Shown here: positions 6,115 through 13,351 of the stretch, piece after piece
How positions within the stretch are numbered: the first letter of the stretch is position 1
How the letters are laid out: each line of letters opens with the position of its first letter
Origin: CAYMLQ01 sp964390795
GTDB taxonomy: Bacteria; Verrucomicrobiota; Kiritimatiellia; RFP12; UBA1067
Direction: 5' to 3'
Length of the DNA: 20,033 bases
Assembly (NCBI GenBank): GCA_964390795.1
Contig: CAYMLQ010000065.1
Span: forward strand, 1 to 20,033
Notes under the pieces: model-generated
Seen by the model: the letters and a program-made list of their open reading frames with translations, nothing else
Told to the model about the DNA's origin: nothing
Databases searched by the model: none
Program-made: the position numbers and the translations under genes

Positions 6115-7293
6115 TTACTGGTGAGGCGCGCTTACTGCCTGCGGGACGGCATAGCGTTTGCGGTAGGCGCGCGGGGTCAACGACTCCGCGCGGCGGAACA
6201 CGTTGTTCAGGTGCTGCGCGTGGCAGAAGCCAGTCTGACGTGCGATGTCTGCCAGCACAAGGTCGGTGTGGGTCAGCAGGCGCTTGACGGCGGCGAGGCG
6301 CGTCCGCTGCGTTTCCTCATGGACGGAGCGGTTGAGGTGCAGGAGGAAGAGTCGGTCGAGGGTGCTGCGCGAAACGCCTGAGGCGGCGGCGACCTCTTCG
6401 ATGCCGAAGCTGCGGGCCAGATGCTCTTTAATGAAGCGTAAAGCGGCGCGGATGGCGGGCAGGCTGATGGCGGTCAGGTCGGTGCTTTGACGCAGGACGA
6501 CTTCGGTCGGCGGAATGAGGATCGGTTGGCCGGGGGGGGCCTCGCCGCCGATCAGCCGGTCAAGCAGGGCGGCGCCTTCGTAGCCCACCCGCACCAGATC
6601 ATGCGCGATACTGGAGAGCGGGACCGGCTGGTTGAGGCAGATGAGTTCGTTGTTATCGATTCCGAGAATGGAGACCTCCTCGGGTACGGCCAGGCCTGCG
6701 GCGCGGCAGACGTCTTCGATTTTTGAGGCGTCGTAGTCGTTGTGTGCGAGGACGGCCAGCGGCTTGGGCGCCCGGCGCAGGTGGCGCTCGAGCCAGAGGC
6801 GCAGGCGTTTCCAGTCGTCAGGCGAGTCGGCGCACGCCTCCTCCCAGACCCAGTGCAGAGGCGCGTGCAGCCCGTGCGCGGCACACGTCGCGCGGAAGCC
6901 GCCCAAGCGTAGCGCATGGATGGGTGAGAAGGCGGTTGAGAACCAGGCGGTGTGGCGGAACCCTCGGGCGGCGAAGTGCTCGGCGGCCATCATCCCGATC
7001 CGGGTGTGGTCGCCTGCCACGCGCGCCAGCGGGATATCCGGGCGGTAAAGGCCCATGTCGACGACGGGTATCGTCAGCCGCCGGACATAGGACACGATGT
7101 CGCGCCGGCGGTGGAAGACCGTCAGCACGCCGTCGCCCTCCCACCCGCGCGGGATGAGGGCCCGCTCGTCCACGGTCAGATGCCAGTTGTGCTCACGCGC
7201 AAACTGTCCGATCCCTTGGCGGATGCGGTGGTCGTACCACTCCATGAGGATCAGGATGTTGCGCTGCACCAAGGCTCTCGACGATTTCGTCAT
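6115..7293 (-). CDS. Second XylR-like regulator: LacI-type sensor fused to AraC domain
   Basis: A protein of about 392 residues. The N-terminal sensor opens RNILILMEWYDHRIRQGI and carries LTIPVVDMGLY, VAGDHTRIGMMAAEHF, PLAVLAHNDYDA, VSILGIDNNE and a C-terminal EGAALLDRLIGGE, all typical of LacI-type ligand-binding domains in XylR relatives. The last 100 residues are an AraC domain with GIEEVAAASGVSRSTLDRLF and a second helix-turn-helix LADIARQTGFCHAQHLNNVF, closing SLTPRAYRKRYA. ATG 7293 is preferred. An in-frame ATG at 7308 lies inside a TATTGCAT half-site that looks like an operator, and neither start has a ribosome binding site. The gene is 86 bp upstream of the lipoprotein gene on the same strand and divergent from the giant secreted protein gene. 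Shared motifs in both intergenic regions suggest it controls both and itself. Confidence 0.87.
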   Translation of the reverse strand: MTKSSRALVQRNILILMEWYDHRIRQGIGQFAREHNWHLTVDERALIPRGWEGDGVLTVFHRRRDIVSYVRRLTIPVVDMGLYRPDIPLARVAGDHTRIGMMAAEHFAARGFRHTAWFSTAFSPIHALRLGGFRATCAAHGLHAPLHWVWEEACADSPDDWKRLRLWLERHLRRAPKPLAVLAHNDYDASKIEDVCRAAGLAVPEEVSILGIDNNELICLNQPVPLSSIAHDLVRVGYEGAALLDRLIGGEAPPGQPILIPPTEVVLRQSTDLTAISLPAIRAALRFIKEHLARSFGIEEVAAASGVSRSTLDRLFLLHLNRSVHEETQRTRLAAVKRLLTHTDLVLADIARQTGFCHAQHLNNVFRRAESLTPRAYRKRYAVPQAVSAPHQ

Positions 7294-7300
7294 GGTTAAA

Positions 7301-7331
7301 TATTGCATCTATTTGACTGAAAAATGCAATA
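7301..7331. promoter_or_regulatory. Inverted TATTGCAT operator candidate between divergent genes
   Basis: TATTGCAT at 7301-7308 and ATGCAATA at 7324-7331 form perfect 8-bp inverted half-sites with a 15-bp spacer. The left half-site ends 8 bases before the preferred regulator start at 7293. The motif recurs upstream of the lipoprotein gene. On the minus strand TTGCAT and CAATAT, 18 bp apart, could also serve as promoter boxes, which would put transcription start almost at ATG 7293. That would explain the missing ribosome binding site, but this is speculative. Confidence 0.6.
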
Positions 7332-7404
7332 GAAAAGTTTCGGCAGGGGCTGTACGATCATGCTGTACTGTGGCTGGTTACATCCGCAGCGCTGCAAAGT
7401 CACC

Positions 7405-7425
7405 TATAACCTAACAAATATGGAG
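7405..7425 (+). promoter_or_regulatory. Possible -10 box and ribosome binding site of the giant secreted protein
   Basis: TATAAC at 7405-7410 is a 5/6 match to a sigma-70 -10 box without a good -35 at the usual distance. GGAG at 7422-7425 lies 7 bases before GTG 7433 and supports that codon as the start. The weak -35 fits a promoter needing an activator, though the only operator candidates seen lie about 75-105 bases upstream. Confidence 0.4.
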
Positions 7426-7432
7426 TTAAGCC

Positions 7433-10400
7433 GTGAAGAATCTGTGCGGGCGTTTGCCGGTGATCGGATTTTGTCTTTTCGCTGCTGTGGCGGTGGTCCA
7501 GGCCCAGACGTGGGTCAACCTGTCGGGCGGAAGTTGGGGCGCGGGCGCCAACTGGTCGGGCGGGGCGGTGCCGACAGGTACCGCGCTGGTGGCGCTCACC
7601 AACGCGCACGCGGGCGCGGTGACGGTCACGCTGGACGGTAACCGGTCGCAGACGGGCGGGCTGCTCTTCGGGGGCGGCGACTGGTCCGTCCTGCCGGGTG
7701 CGCCTGAAAATAGCACATTGACGCTGGGCGGCACGATCACGAACCTCGTCGGCGTGACTACCTTGGGCGTCGCGGGCGGCACGTCCGCCAGCGGCAACGT
7801 GACCAAGCGGGGGCCGGGCGAGCTGATCCTCGCGTCGGAGCGTTCCTTCATCACCTCGCCGGTGGTTGAAGAGGGTGCGGTGCGAATCGCGGCGGAGGGT
7901 GTGCTTCGAACGGCCGCCAGTGTGGACACCTTCGTCGACGGCACCGGCACGCTGAGCGTGGACGGCGGACGCGTTGAAACCAGGATCCTCCGGCTCGGCG
8001 GGAACCTCATGGCAAACGGCGCCCGGTTCCGGATGACCTCCGGCACGGTCAACTGCGGCGGCAGCGGCAATGCGGTGCTGCTGATCGGGTATCTTGCCGG
8101 GACGGTCTTGCAAGGGAGCGCGTATGCCGACATTTTGGGCGGTACCTTTGCGGCGACGGGAAGCGTGGATAACGCGGGCATCTTCATCGGAACCAAGCAG
8201 CACGGTACGCTTGCTGTGTCGGGAACGAACGGGACGCCCGCTTTCGTCGATGTCGCGCGGGTCTGGTTCGGGTGGCGAGACTCGGGCTTCAATTACGCGA
8301 CGACGAATCTCTTCGATATTGGCAGCAACGCGGTGGTCTCCGCGTCGGTCGCCGTGGTTAAGAACTCCTCTCTGGGCTTGGGACGCGTCTATCTGCATCA
8401 GGGCGGAGTCCTGCGCACGCCGACCGTCTATGCCGGCGCCGGTGCGCTGGAGTTCCATTTTGCGGGCGGCAAACTGGCGCTGACCGCACCGTCGAACACG
8501 CTTTTCGCAGGGTCGGGCATGAGCGTCGCAGTTGACGTGGCTTCGGAGCTGGACAGCGGCGGGAATACGGTGAGCATGTCCGCGCCGCTTACCGGTACGG
8601 CCACGCTGACCAAAACAGGCGCGGGGAGCTTGCAACTTGGCGGCGACCAGACGGGTTTCGCAGGCGCGCTCGCGGTACAGGCGGGCACGCTCGCGGTCAG
8701 CAATCTCACTGGCGGCGCGGAAATGTCGCTGCGGCTCGAGGCCGGCACGGTGCTGGATCTGACGGCGGTCTCGGCCCTTTCGCCCGCGGTCGTCGTCACC
8801 GGTAACGCGGCGCTCACGTCGGCGGACGCGGGCGTGACGCTTTCGGCAGTCACGCTTGCCGACGGCACGTTTACGCTGCCGGACAACGATTTCCTGACGG
8901 TGCTGGCGCTGGATGTCCCGACGGGCGCGAACGTGACGCTCGCTTCGGCGGGCACGGTGGCCATCGGCTCGCTCACGGGTGGCGGCACGCTGACGGTGGC
9001 GGGCGGCGGCACCTTCGCGGTGGTCGATGACGCGGCCTTCACGGGGAGCGTCTCGGCCGAGCCAGGGACGACGCTGAACCTCGGGGTCGCCTCGCTCAGC
9101 AGGCTGACCGTCTCGGGCGCCCAAACCCTCGCGACGTCGGGCGGCGTGTTGACGGTAGGCGAGCTGACGCTCGCGGGCGGCACGCTGACGGTGGCGGGCG
9201 GCGGCGAACTGGCGTTGGGCACGGTGACGGTGAACGCCGGAGCCTCGGCCGGCCTGGCTCTCGAGGGCGGAGCGGTCGTGACCAACATCGCCTCGCTCAC
9301 CTTGGGCGCGGGCAGCGTGTTCCAGCCGCAGGTGGCGGCTGAGGCGGTTCTGTCCGTGGGTGCGGCGACCGGCACGGGCACGCTGCGGCTGGACGGCGGC
9401 ACCGTCGTGATTGCCGCGTTGGCGACGGACGTGAGCTTCGACATCGTTGACGGCACCGTGGCGGCTCAGCCGGTAGCCGGGCCGGGGGCTGTCACTTACA
9501 CCTCGGGCGAGCCCGCCTTCTGGGTGGACGCCTCCGAGGCCGGTTCGCTGTCGACGGTGGGCGGCAAGCTGGAATGGCGGGACAAGCGCTATAACGTGGC
9601 GGGCCCGTACGACATGAAGGCTACGGCAAGCGGCACGCAGCCGACGGTCGTGGCGTCTGACCCGGAGCTGAACGGTCTCGGCGTCGTGCGTTTCGCGTCG
9701 CCTGCCTCGAACCCCTACAAAGGAATGGCATGGAGTGCGCGGCTGACCAACGTGCGGACGGTCTTCTGGGTGGTCGGCGCGCAGGAGGGCGGCGGCGGGC
9801 TGCTGGGCGACGAGACGCTGATCGACTTCCTGCGCGGCGAGGTGCCGGCGGGCACGGGTTTCGACGTGCCGCTCAACATCTACTACGCGCCGCTGTTCAG
9901 CTTGAAGTACGCGAACGGCAACCGCGATAATCTGAGACAGGTGCAGAACGGCGTGACCCGCATCAACGGTCAGGTGACGGACGCCTTCCGCAACGGGTTC
10001 CCTACGCCGGACTACCATGTTGTTTCGCTGCGGACAGCCAGCAACACGGTTGCCAAAGCTTTCGCTTCCGAGCGCATCTCGGGGTCTGACAATTACACGG
10101 TACGTTCCGGCTGCCAGCGGCTGGCCGAGGCGCTCGTGTTCACCAACGCGCTGACGGACGCGGAGATCGCGGCGACAGAGGCCTACCTGCAAGCCAAATG
10201 GTTCGGCAGCGCGGTGCGGGCGCGTAATGTGCGTATTGGCGGCGCCGGGGCGCGGTTCGAGGCCGTGGACGGCGAGGTGATCATCGACGAACTGCGACTG
10301 GACGTGCCGGGGCTCTCGCCGACCAACGCGCTGGCGGGCGTGGAGCGCATCGAGCGGCTGGTGGTGTCCGAGGCAGGTGTGACCCTCGGCAACGCGGCGC

Positions 10401-12922
10401 GGACGGGTCTGCCGTACGATGTGGGCGAACTGCGTGTCGAGAAGGGCGTCACCGTCACCGTCGACACGTCGGCGGCCGGTGCGGTTTGGCTGGGCTCGCT
10501 GTCGGGCACGGGAACCGTGTCGGTGACAGGCGGCACTTCGGTCGAAGTCGGCGGCGTGAGGTCTTTGACGGGCGACGACCTGACGGTGGAGACCCCGTCT
10601 GTTCCCTTGACGCTCCGAGCGTGGGAGTCTGGCGGCGCGCTGCGTGTGGCGGGCGCTTCCGCGCTGGCCGTGACCAGCGCCGATCTGAGCGGCGCTTCGG
10701 TGCTCGCTGTTTCTGGCGGGACAGCGGTTCCGTTTACTGCCGGCGAGATCCGCGTGACAGGCGCCTGGACCGTTTCGGGGAACGTGTCGTCCACGGTGGA
10801 AACACTCCGGCTGTACGGCAGCGGCTTGAATTTGAATCTGGCTACAGCAGGGCTGAATATGCGGGTCAATGCGTTCAACGGGCGCGGCACGCTGACGCGG
10901 ACGGGCGAGGGAACGCTGTCTATCGGCACGCAGCTTTGGCTCGGGGACGGGATGACCTTCACTTTCGCGGCAGACGCCTTTGTCACGCCGATCCCACGCA
11001 TCGTGCTGAACGACGGAGGTCTCACTATCACGAACTCTGGCAGTCTGACCGTGAACGAACTGCGGACGGAAAGCATTGCGCCGCGGGGCTATAATCTGTC
11101 CGACGGTGTCTCGATGACGGTGAGCAACCTGAATCACACGATCGGCACGCTGACGCTGCCGACCAATGGTACGTTGAACATCGTCAACCTGAACGTCACC
11201 AGCGACCGGGCGGTGACCTTCCCCGCCGGGAAGACCACGAGTGTGAGGACTCTCGCGACTTCATCCAACGGGCGCGTGGTGCTTCAAGGGGGGACGCTAC
11301 GGGTGCTCGACAGCCTTACGAACGTCGGGCGGTTTGCCCTTCTGAACGAGGGGCTGATCCTGCCGGACGGCACGCTGCTGACGCCCACGTCGTTCGATGT
11401 GCGGTCCGCCGCGCGAATCGATCTGGGCGCAGGCTCGGCGCTGACGCTGAACGTGGCGGGACAGGCGTTCTCGAACGGCGTGACCTTCGTGCAGGGCGCT
11501 GTGAACGTGAGCGAGAGTCTGAGCATGCCCGGCACGTTGCGCTTGGAGGGCGCGGCCCTGAGCCTGGCGGCGGGCAAGACCCTGACGGCCGCCGCGCTGA
11601 CAGGCGACGGCACGCTGACGGTAGCGGCGGGCGGCACGCTGACGATCCCGAACCTCAACGGTTACGACGGTACGGTCGAGAATCAGGGCGGCACGCTGAA
11701 CGTCAGCAACGACCGGGTTAATCTGGTGCCGAACGGGCCGGTGGTGTCTCCGACCTTCTGGGTGGACGCGAGCCAGAGCGGCTCGCTGACCACCAACGCG
11801 CAGAACAAGCTCGTTTGGCTGGACAAGCGTACGGTGCGCGACGGCACCCCGGGGCTGATGTACGCCGTGTCCAGCAACATGCCGGCGATCCTCTCGAACG
11901 AGTTGAACGGGCTGCCAGTGGTGAACTTCGGGCCGCTGGGTACAAACAACTGGCACGAGAAAGGCATGACTTGGAGCCAGCGCCTGACCGACGTTCGAGC
12001 GGTGCATTGGGTGATCGGTGCGCAGAACGGCGGCGGACAGATGCTGGGCGATTACAAGAGCGGCCACATTGACTACTTCCGCTACAGCGACACGATCGCC
12101 GCCCCCTACACGAACAATTACGGGTACGGCGACTACCGCACGCCGCTGTGGTCGGGGACCAAGTTCTACACGCGCGATCTACAGAAGAACATCGTGGACG
12201 GCACAACCTACATGAACGGCGTTCAGATGACTGCGCCGGGCTTCACGGAGGGTTTCCCCTCGCCCGATTATCATCTGCTTTCCCTTCGGACGGTCGGCCC
12301 GACCTGGGCCGCGGCGTTCGCGAGCGAGCGCGTAGGACAACCATACGGCACGCGTTCCGGCGCGCAGCGCTTGGGTGAGGTGCTGGTCTATAACGCGCTG
12401 TCGCTGACCGAGGCGCAGAATCGCGAAAACGACGCCTACCTCTCGTGGAAGTGGTTCGCGCGTCTGTTGCCGACTTACCGTTCGGACGGGGAGGACCTGC
12501 TCGTGCTGCGGGGCTCCGGCACGGTGAGCGGCGCGAGCGTATTGGCCCGCGAGCTGGCGCCCTCGGCCGCAGGGTTGGCGCTCAGCGGCAACCTGTTCCT
12601 TGACTTCTATCAGGAGGCGGCCGCTTCCGGCACAATGATCCGGCTGGACGCGCTGCCTGCCGCGGGCGTCGCGGCGGTGGGCGTGACGGGGAACGTGTCG
12701 CTGTCTTCGCGCGGCACGGTCGTGCTGGGCGAGGCGCGCGCGGGCGTCTTTAAGGTGCTGGAGGCGGGCGGTATCTTGATTGGCGCGTCGAACAGCGCAA
12801 ACTGGAGTTTGGACACCTCCGCCGTTCCGAACGCTTCAGGCTTCTCCTTCGAGCTGTTTGTTCAGGAGGACACGCTGATGCTGAAGATCGCCGCCAAAGG
12901 CACGCAGATACTGTTGCGGTAG
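7433..12922 (+). CDS. Giant secreted beta-helix protein with autotransporter-associated repeats and two lectin-like domains
   Basis: An 1829-residue protein starting at GTG 7433 with GGAG 7 bases upstream. Residues 1-24 form a Sec signal peptide with cleavage after VQA. Most of the rest is Gly/Thr/Val/Leu-rich and reads as short beta-strand repeats. Segments such as LTKTGAGSLQLGG (about 392-404), LTRTGEGTLSIG (about 1155) and GDGTLTVAAGGTLTIPN (about 1393) match the autotransporter-associated beta strand repeat (PATR) pattern. Two related compact domains, residues 696-924 and 1442-1675, interrupt the repeats. Each starts FWVDAS and ends KWF, and they resemble concanavalin/LamG-type lectin folds. 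The C-terminus ends without an autotransporter barrel, PEP-CTERM signal or LPXTG motif, so export or anchoring beyond Sec is unexplained. It probably acts in surface adhesion or polysaccharide binding. It is divergent from the second XylR-like regulator and is followed by a MITE-like element starting 14 bp after its stop. Confidence 0.85.
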   Translation: MKNLCGRLPVIGFCLFAAVAVVQAQTWVNLSGGSWGAGANWSGGAVPTGTALVALTNAHAGAVTVTLDGNRSQTGGLLFGGGDWSVLPGAPENSTLTLGGTITNLVGVTTLGVAGGTSASGNVTKRGPGELILASERSFITSPVVEEGAVRIAAEGVLRTAASVDTFVDGTGTLSVDGGRVETRILRLGGNLMANGARFRMTSGTVNCGGSGNAVLLIGYLAGTVLQGSAYADILGGTFAATGSVDNAGIFIGTKQHGTLAVSGTNGTPAFVDVARVWFGWRDSGFNYATTNLFDIGSNAVVSASVAVVKNSSLGLGRVYLHQGGVLRTPTVYAGAGALEFHFAGGKLALTAPSNTLFAGSGMSVAVDVASELDSGGNTVSMSAPLTGTATLTKTGAGSLQLGGDQTGFAGALAVQAGTLAVSNLTGGAEMSLRLEAGTVLDLTAVSALSPAVVVTGNAALTSADAGVTLSAVTLADGTFTLPDNDFLTVLALDVPTGANVTLASAGTVAIGSLTGGGTLTVAGGGTFAVVDDAAFTGSVSAEPGTTLNLGVASLSRLTVSGAQTLATSGGVLTVGELTLAGGTLTVAGGGELALGTVTVNAGASAGLALEGGAVVTNIASLTLGAGSVFQPQVAAEAVLSVGAATGTGTLRLDGGTVVIAALATDVSFDIVDGTVAAQPVAGPGAVTYTSGEPAFWVDASEAGSLSTVGGKLEWRDKRYNVAGPYDMKATASGTQPTVVASDPELNGLGVVRFASPASNPYKGMAWSARLTNVRTVFWVVGAQEGGGGLLGDETLIDFLRGEVPAGTGFDVPLNIYYAPLFSLKYANGNRDNLRQVQNGVTRINGQVTDAFRNGFPTPDYHVVSLRTASNTVAKAFASERISGSDNYTVRSGCQRLAEALVFTNALTDAEIAATEAYLQAKWFGSAVRARNVRIGGAGARFEAVDGEVIIDELRLDVPGLSPTNALAGVERIERLVVSEAGVTLGNAARTGLPYDVGELRVEKGVTVTVDTSAAGAVWLGSLSGTGTVSVTGGTSVEVGGVRSLTGDDLTVETPSVPLTLRAWESGGALRVAGASALAVTSADLSGASVLAVSGGTAVPFTAGEIRVTGAWTVSGNVSSTVETLRLYGSGLNLNLATAGLNMRVNAFNGRGTLTRTGEGTLSIGTQLWLGDGMTFTFAADAFVTPIPRIVLNDGGLTITNSGSLTVNELRTESIAPRGYNLSDGVSMTVSNLNHTIGTLTLPTNGTLNIVNLNVTSDRAVTFPAGKTTSVRTLATSSNGRVVLQGGTLRVLDSLTNVGRFALLNEGLILPDGTLLTPTSFDVRSAARIDLGAGSALTLNVAGQAFSNGVTFVQGAVNVSESLSMPGTLRLEGAALSLAAGKTLTAAALTGDGTLTVAAGGTLTIPNLNGYDGTVENQGGTLNVSNDRVNLVPNGPVVSPTFWVDASQSGSLTTNAQNKLVWLDKRTVRDGTPGLMYAVSSNMPAILSNELNGLPVVNFGPLGTNNWHEKGMTWSQRLTDVRAVHWVIGAQNGGGQMLGDYKSGHIDYFRYSDTIAAPYTNNYGYGDYRTPLWSGTKFYTRDLQKNIVDGTTYMNGVQMTAPGFTEGFPSPDYHLLSLRTVGPTWAAAFASERVGQPYGTRSGAQRLGEVLVYNALSLTEAQNRENDAYLSWKWFARLLPTYRSDGEDLLVLRGSGTVSGASVLARELAPSAAGLALSGNLFLDFYQEAAASGTMIRLDALPAAGVAAVGVTGNVSLSSRGTVVLGEARAGVFKVLEAGGILIGASNSANWSLDTSAVPNASGFSFELFVQEDTLMLKIAAKGTQILLR
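9518..10204 (+). other. Lectin-like domain copy 1 of the giant secreted protein
   Basis: Residues 696-924. It shares with copy 2 an ordered series of motifs: FWVDAS, then GSLST, WRDKR, ELNGLGVV, a KGMAWSARLTNVR stretch, VVGAQEGGG, LLGD, a GFPTPDYHVVSLRT stretch, AFASER, RSGCQRLAEALVF, and a final KWF. This is an internal duplication of a complete domain. The fold is inferred to be a beta-sandwich binding domain. Confidence 0.75.
11756..12457 (+). other. Lectin-like domain copy 2 of the giant secreted protein
   Basis: Residues 1442-1675. It has the same motif order as copy 1 with many substitutions: FWVDASQSGSLTT, WLDKR, ELNGLPVV, KGMTWSQRLTDVR, VIGAQNGGG, MLGD, GFPSPDYHLLSLRT, AFASER, RSGAQRLGEVLVY and KWF. 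It is slightly longer than copy 1, with an extra Tyr-rich segment (NNYGYGDY) in the middle. The divergence indicates an old duplication. Confidence 0.75.
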
Positions 12923-12927
12923 TTGCT

Positions 12928-12936
12928 TGTTTGTTT
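12928..12936. repeat. Left 9-bp direct repeat flanking the MITE-like element (possible target duplication)
   Basis: TGTTTGTTT lies directly before the left terminal inverted repeat and recurs directly after the right one. It is a low-complexity sequence, so chance or slippage is possible. Confidence 0.55.
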
Positions 12937-13244
12937 GTAATCGGTTGGTTGGCAGGGGTATGGCAGGTGTGTGCGAGGAGAAGCGAAAATCGGATGATTC
13001 GGCAGTATCGGAGAGTATGCACAGAGCGTTTTTTGAGACAGGAGTGCTTGAGCGGCTCAGCGGGGACGCTTCGCCCTACCCGCTGCGCACCAGAAACACA
13101 CGCTGTCCGAAGGCGGTAGGGCGAAGCGTCCCCGCTGAGCCGTCTTCCGTGTGCCTGTTCCCGGTTGAAGTCCATGGAACAGACATGCGCCCGCTTCCGC
13201 CTCACTCGCACTGAACTGCCGCACCCCTGCCACCAACCGATTAC
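12937..13244. mobile_element. 308-bp MITE-like non-autonomous element
   Basis: The left end GTAATCGGTTGGTTGGCAGG continues with GGT, and the right end is the reverse complement of GTAATCGGTTGGTGGCAGG followed by GGT. These are terminal inverted repeats of about 27 bp with one indel, and weaker complementarity continues inward (GTGCGAG, GAG and AAGCG on both sides). A 9-bp direct repeat flanks both ends. No transposase is encoded: short frames inside have no recognisable domain. The element starts 14 bp after the stop of the giant secreted protein gene and ends 107 bp before the GldA-like gene. It covers most of the 429-bp geneless stretch 12923-13351. Its folding could also end transcription of the giant gene. 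Confidence 0.65.
13053..13142. repeat. Perfect 28-bp inverted repeat inside the MITE-like element
   Basis: The arm at 13053-13080 begins CGGCTCAGCGGGGACGCTTC. Its exact reverse complement occupies 13115-13142. The loop is 34 bases. A perfect 28-bp stem is far beyond chance and would make a very stable hairpin in RNA or single-stranded DNA. It may be a palindromic repeat unit nested in, or part of, the surrounding element. Confidence 0.85.
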
Positions 13245-13253
13245 TGTTTGTTT
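13245..13253. repeat. Right 9-bp direct repeat flanking the MITE-like element
   Basis: TGTTTGTTT follows directly after the right terminal inverted repeat and matches 12928-12936 exactly. The base after each copy is G, so the duplication could be read as 9 or 10 bp. Confidence 0.55.
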
Positions 13254-13266
13254 GCCAATCTCGCTA

Positions 13267-13295
13267 TTTCCATCCGGCCCGAAATCGTGCATACT
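13267..13295 (+). promoter_or_regulatory. Candidate sigma-70-type promoter for the polyol operon
   Basis: TTTCCA (13267-13272) and CATACT (13290-13295) are each 4/6 matches to the consensus boxes with a 17-bp spacer. They would start transcription near 13302, about 50 bases before ATG 13352. The site lies just outside the MITE-like element. Confidence 0.35.
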
Positions 13296-13351
13296 AGAGC
13301 CCATGGTTGGTTCAACGGTCTATGGGTGGAACGGGCAAGGAGGGCGAACGA

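Noticed and set aside
7349..7368. GCTGTAC repeated 13 bp apart between the divergent genes
   Set aside because: A 7-base repeat at this distance is not convincing alone, and it does not recur at the other intergenic regions.
7400..11137. 1245-codon open frame on the minus strand antisense to the giant secreted protein gene
   Set aside because: Its translation is Arg/His/Gln-rich with no domain, the plus strand has a signal peptide and recognisable repeats, and long antisense frames are expected in GC-rich repeat genes.
12927..13304. Small frames across the MITE-like element (plus 12927-13214, minus 12750-13304)
   Set aside because: They run through terminal and internal inverted repeats, lack ribosome binding sites and show no protein domain.
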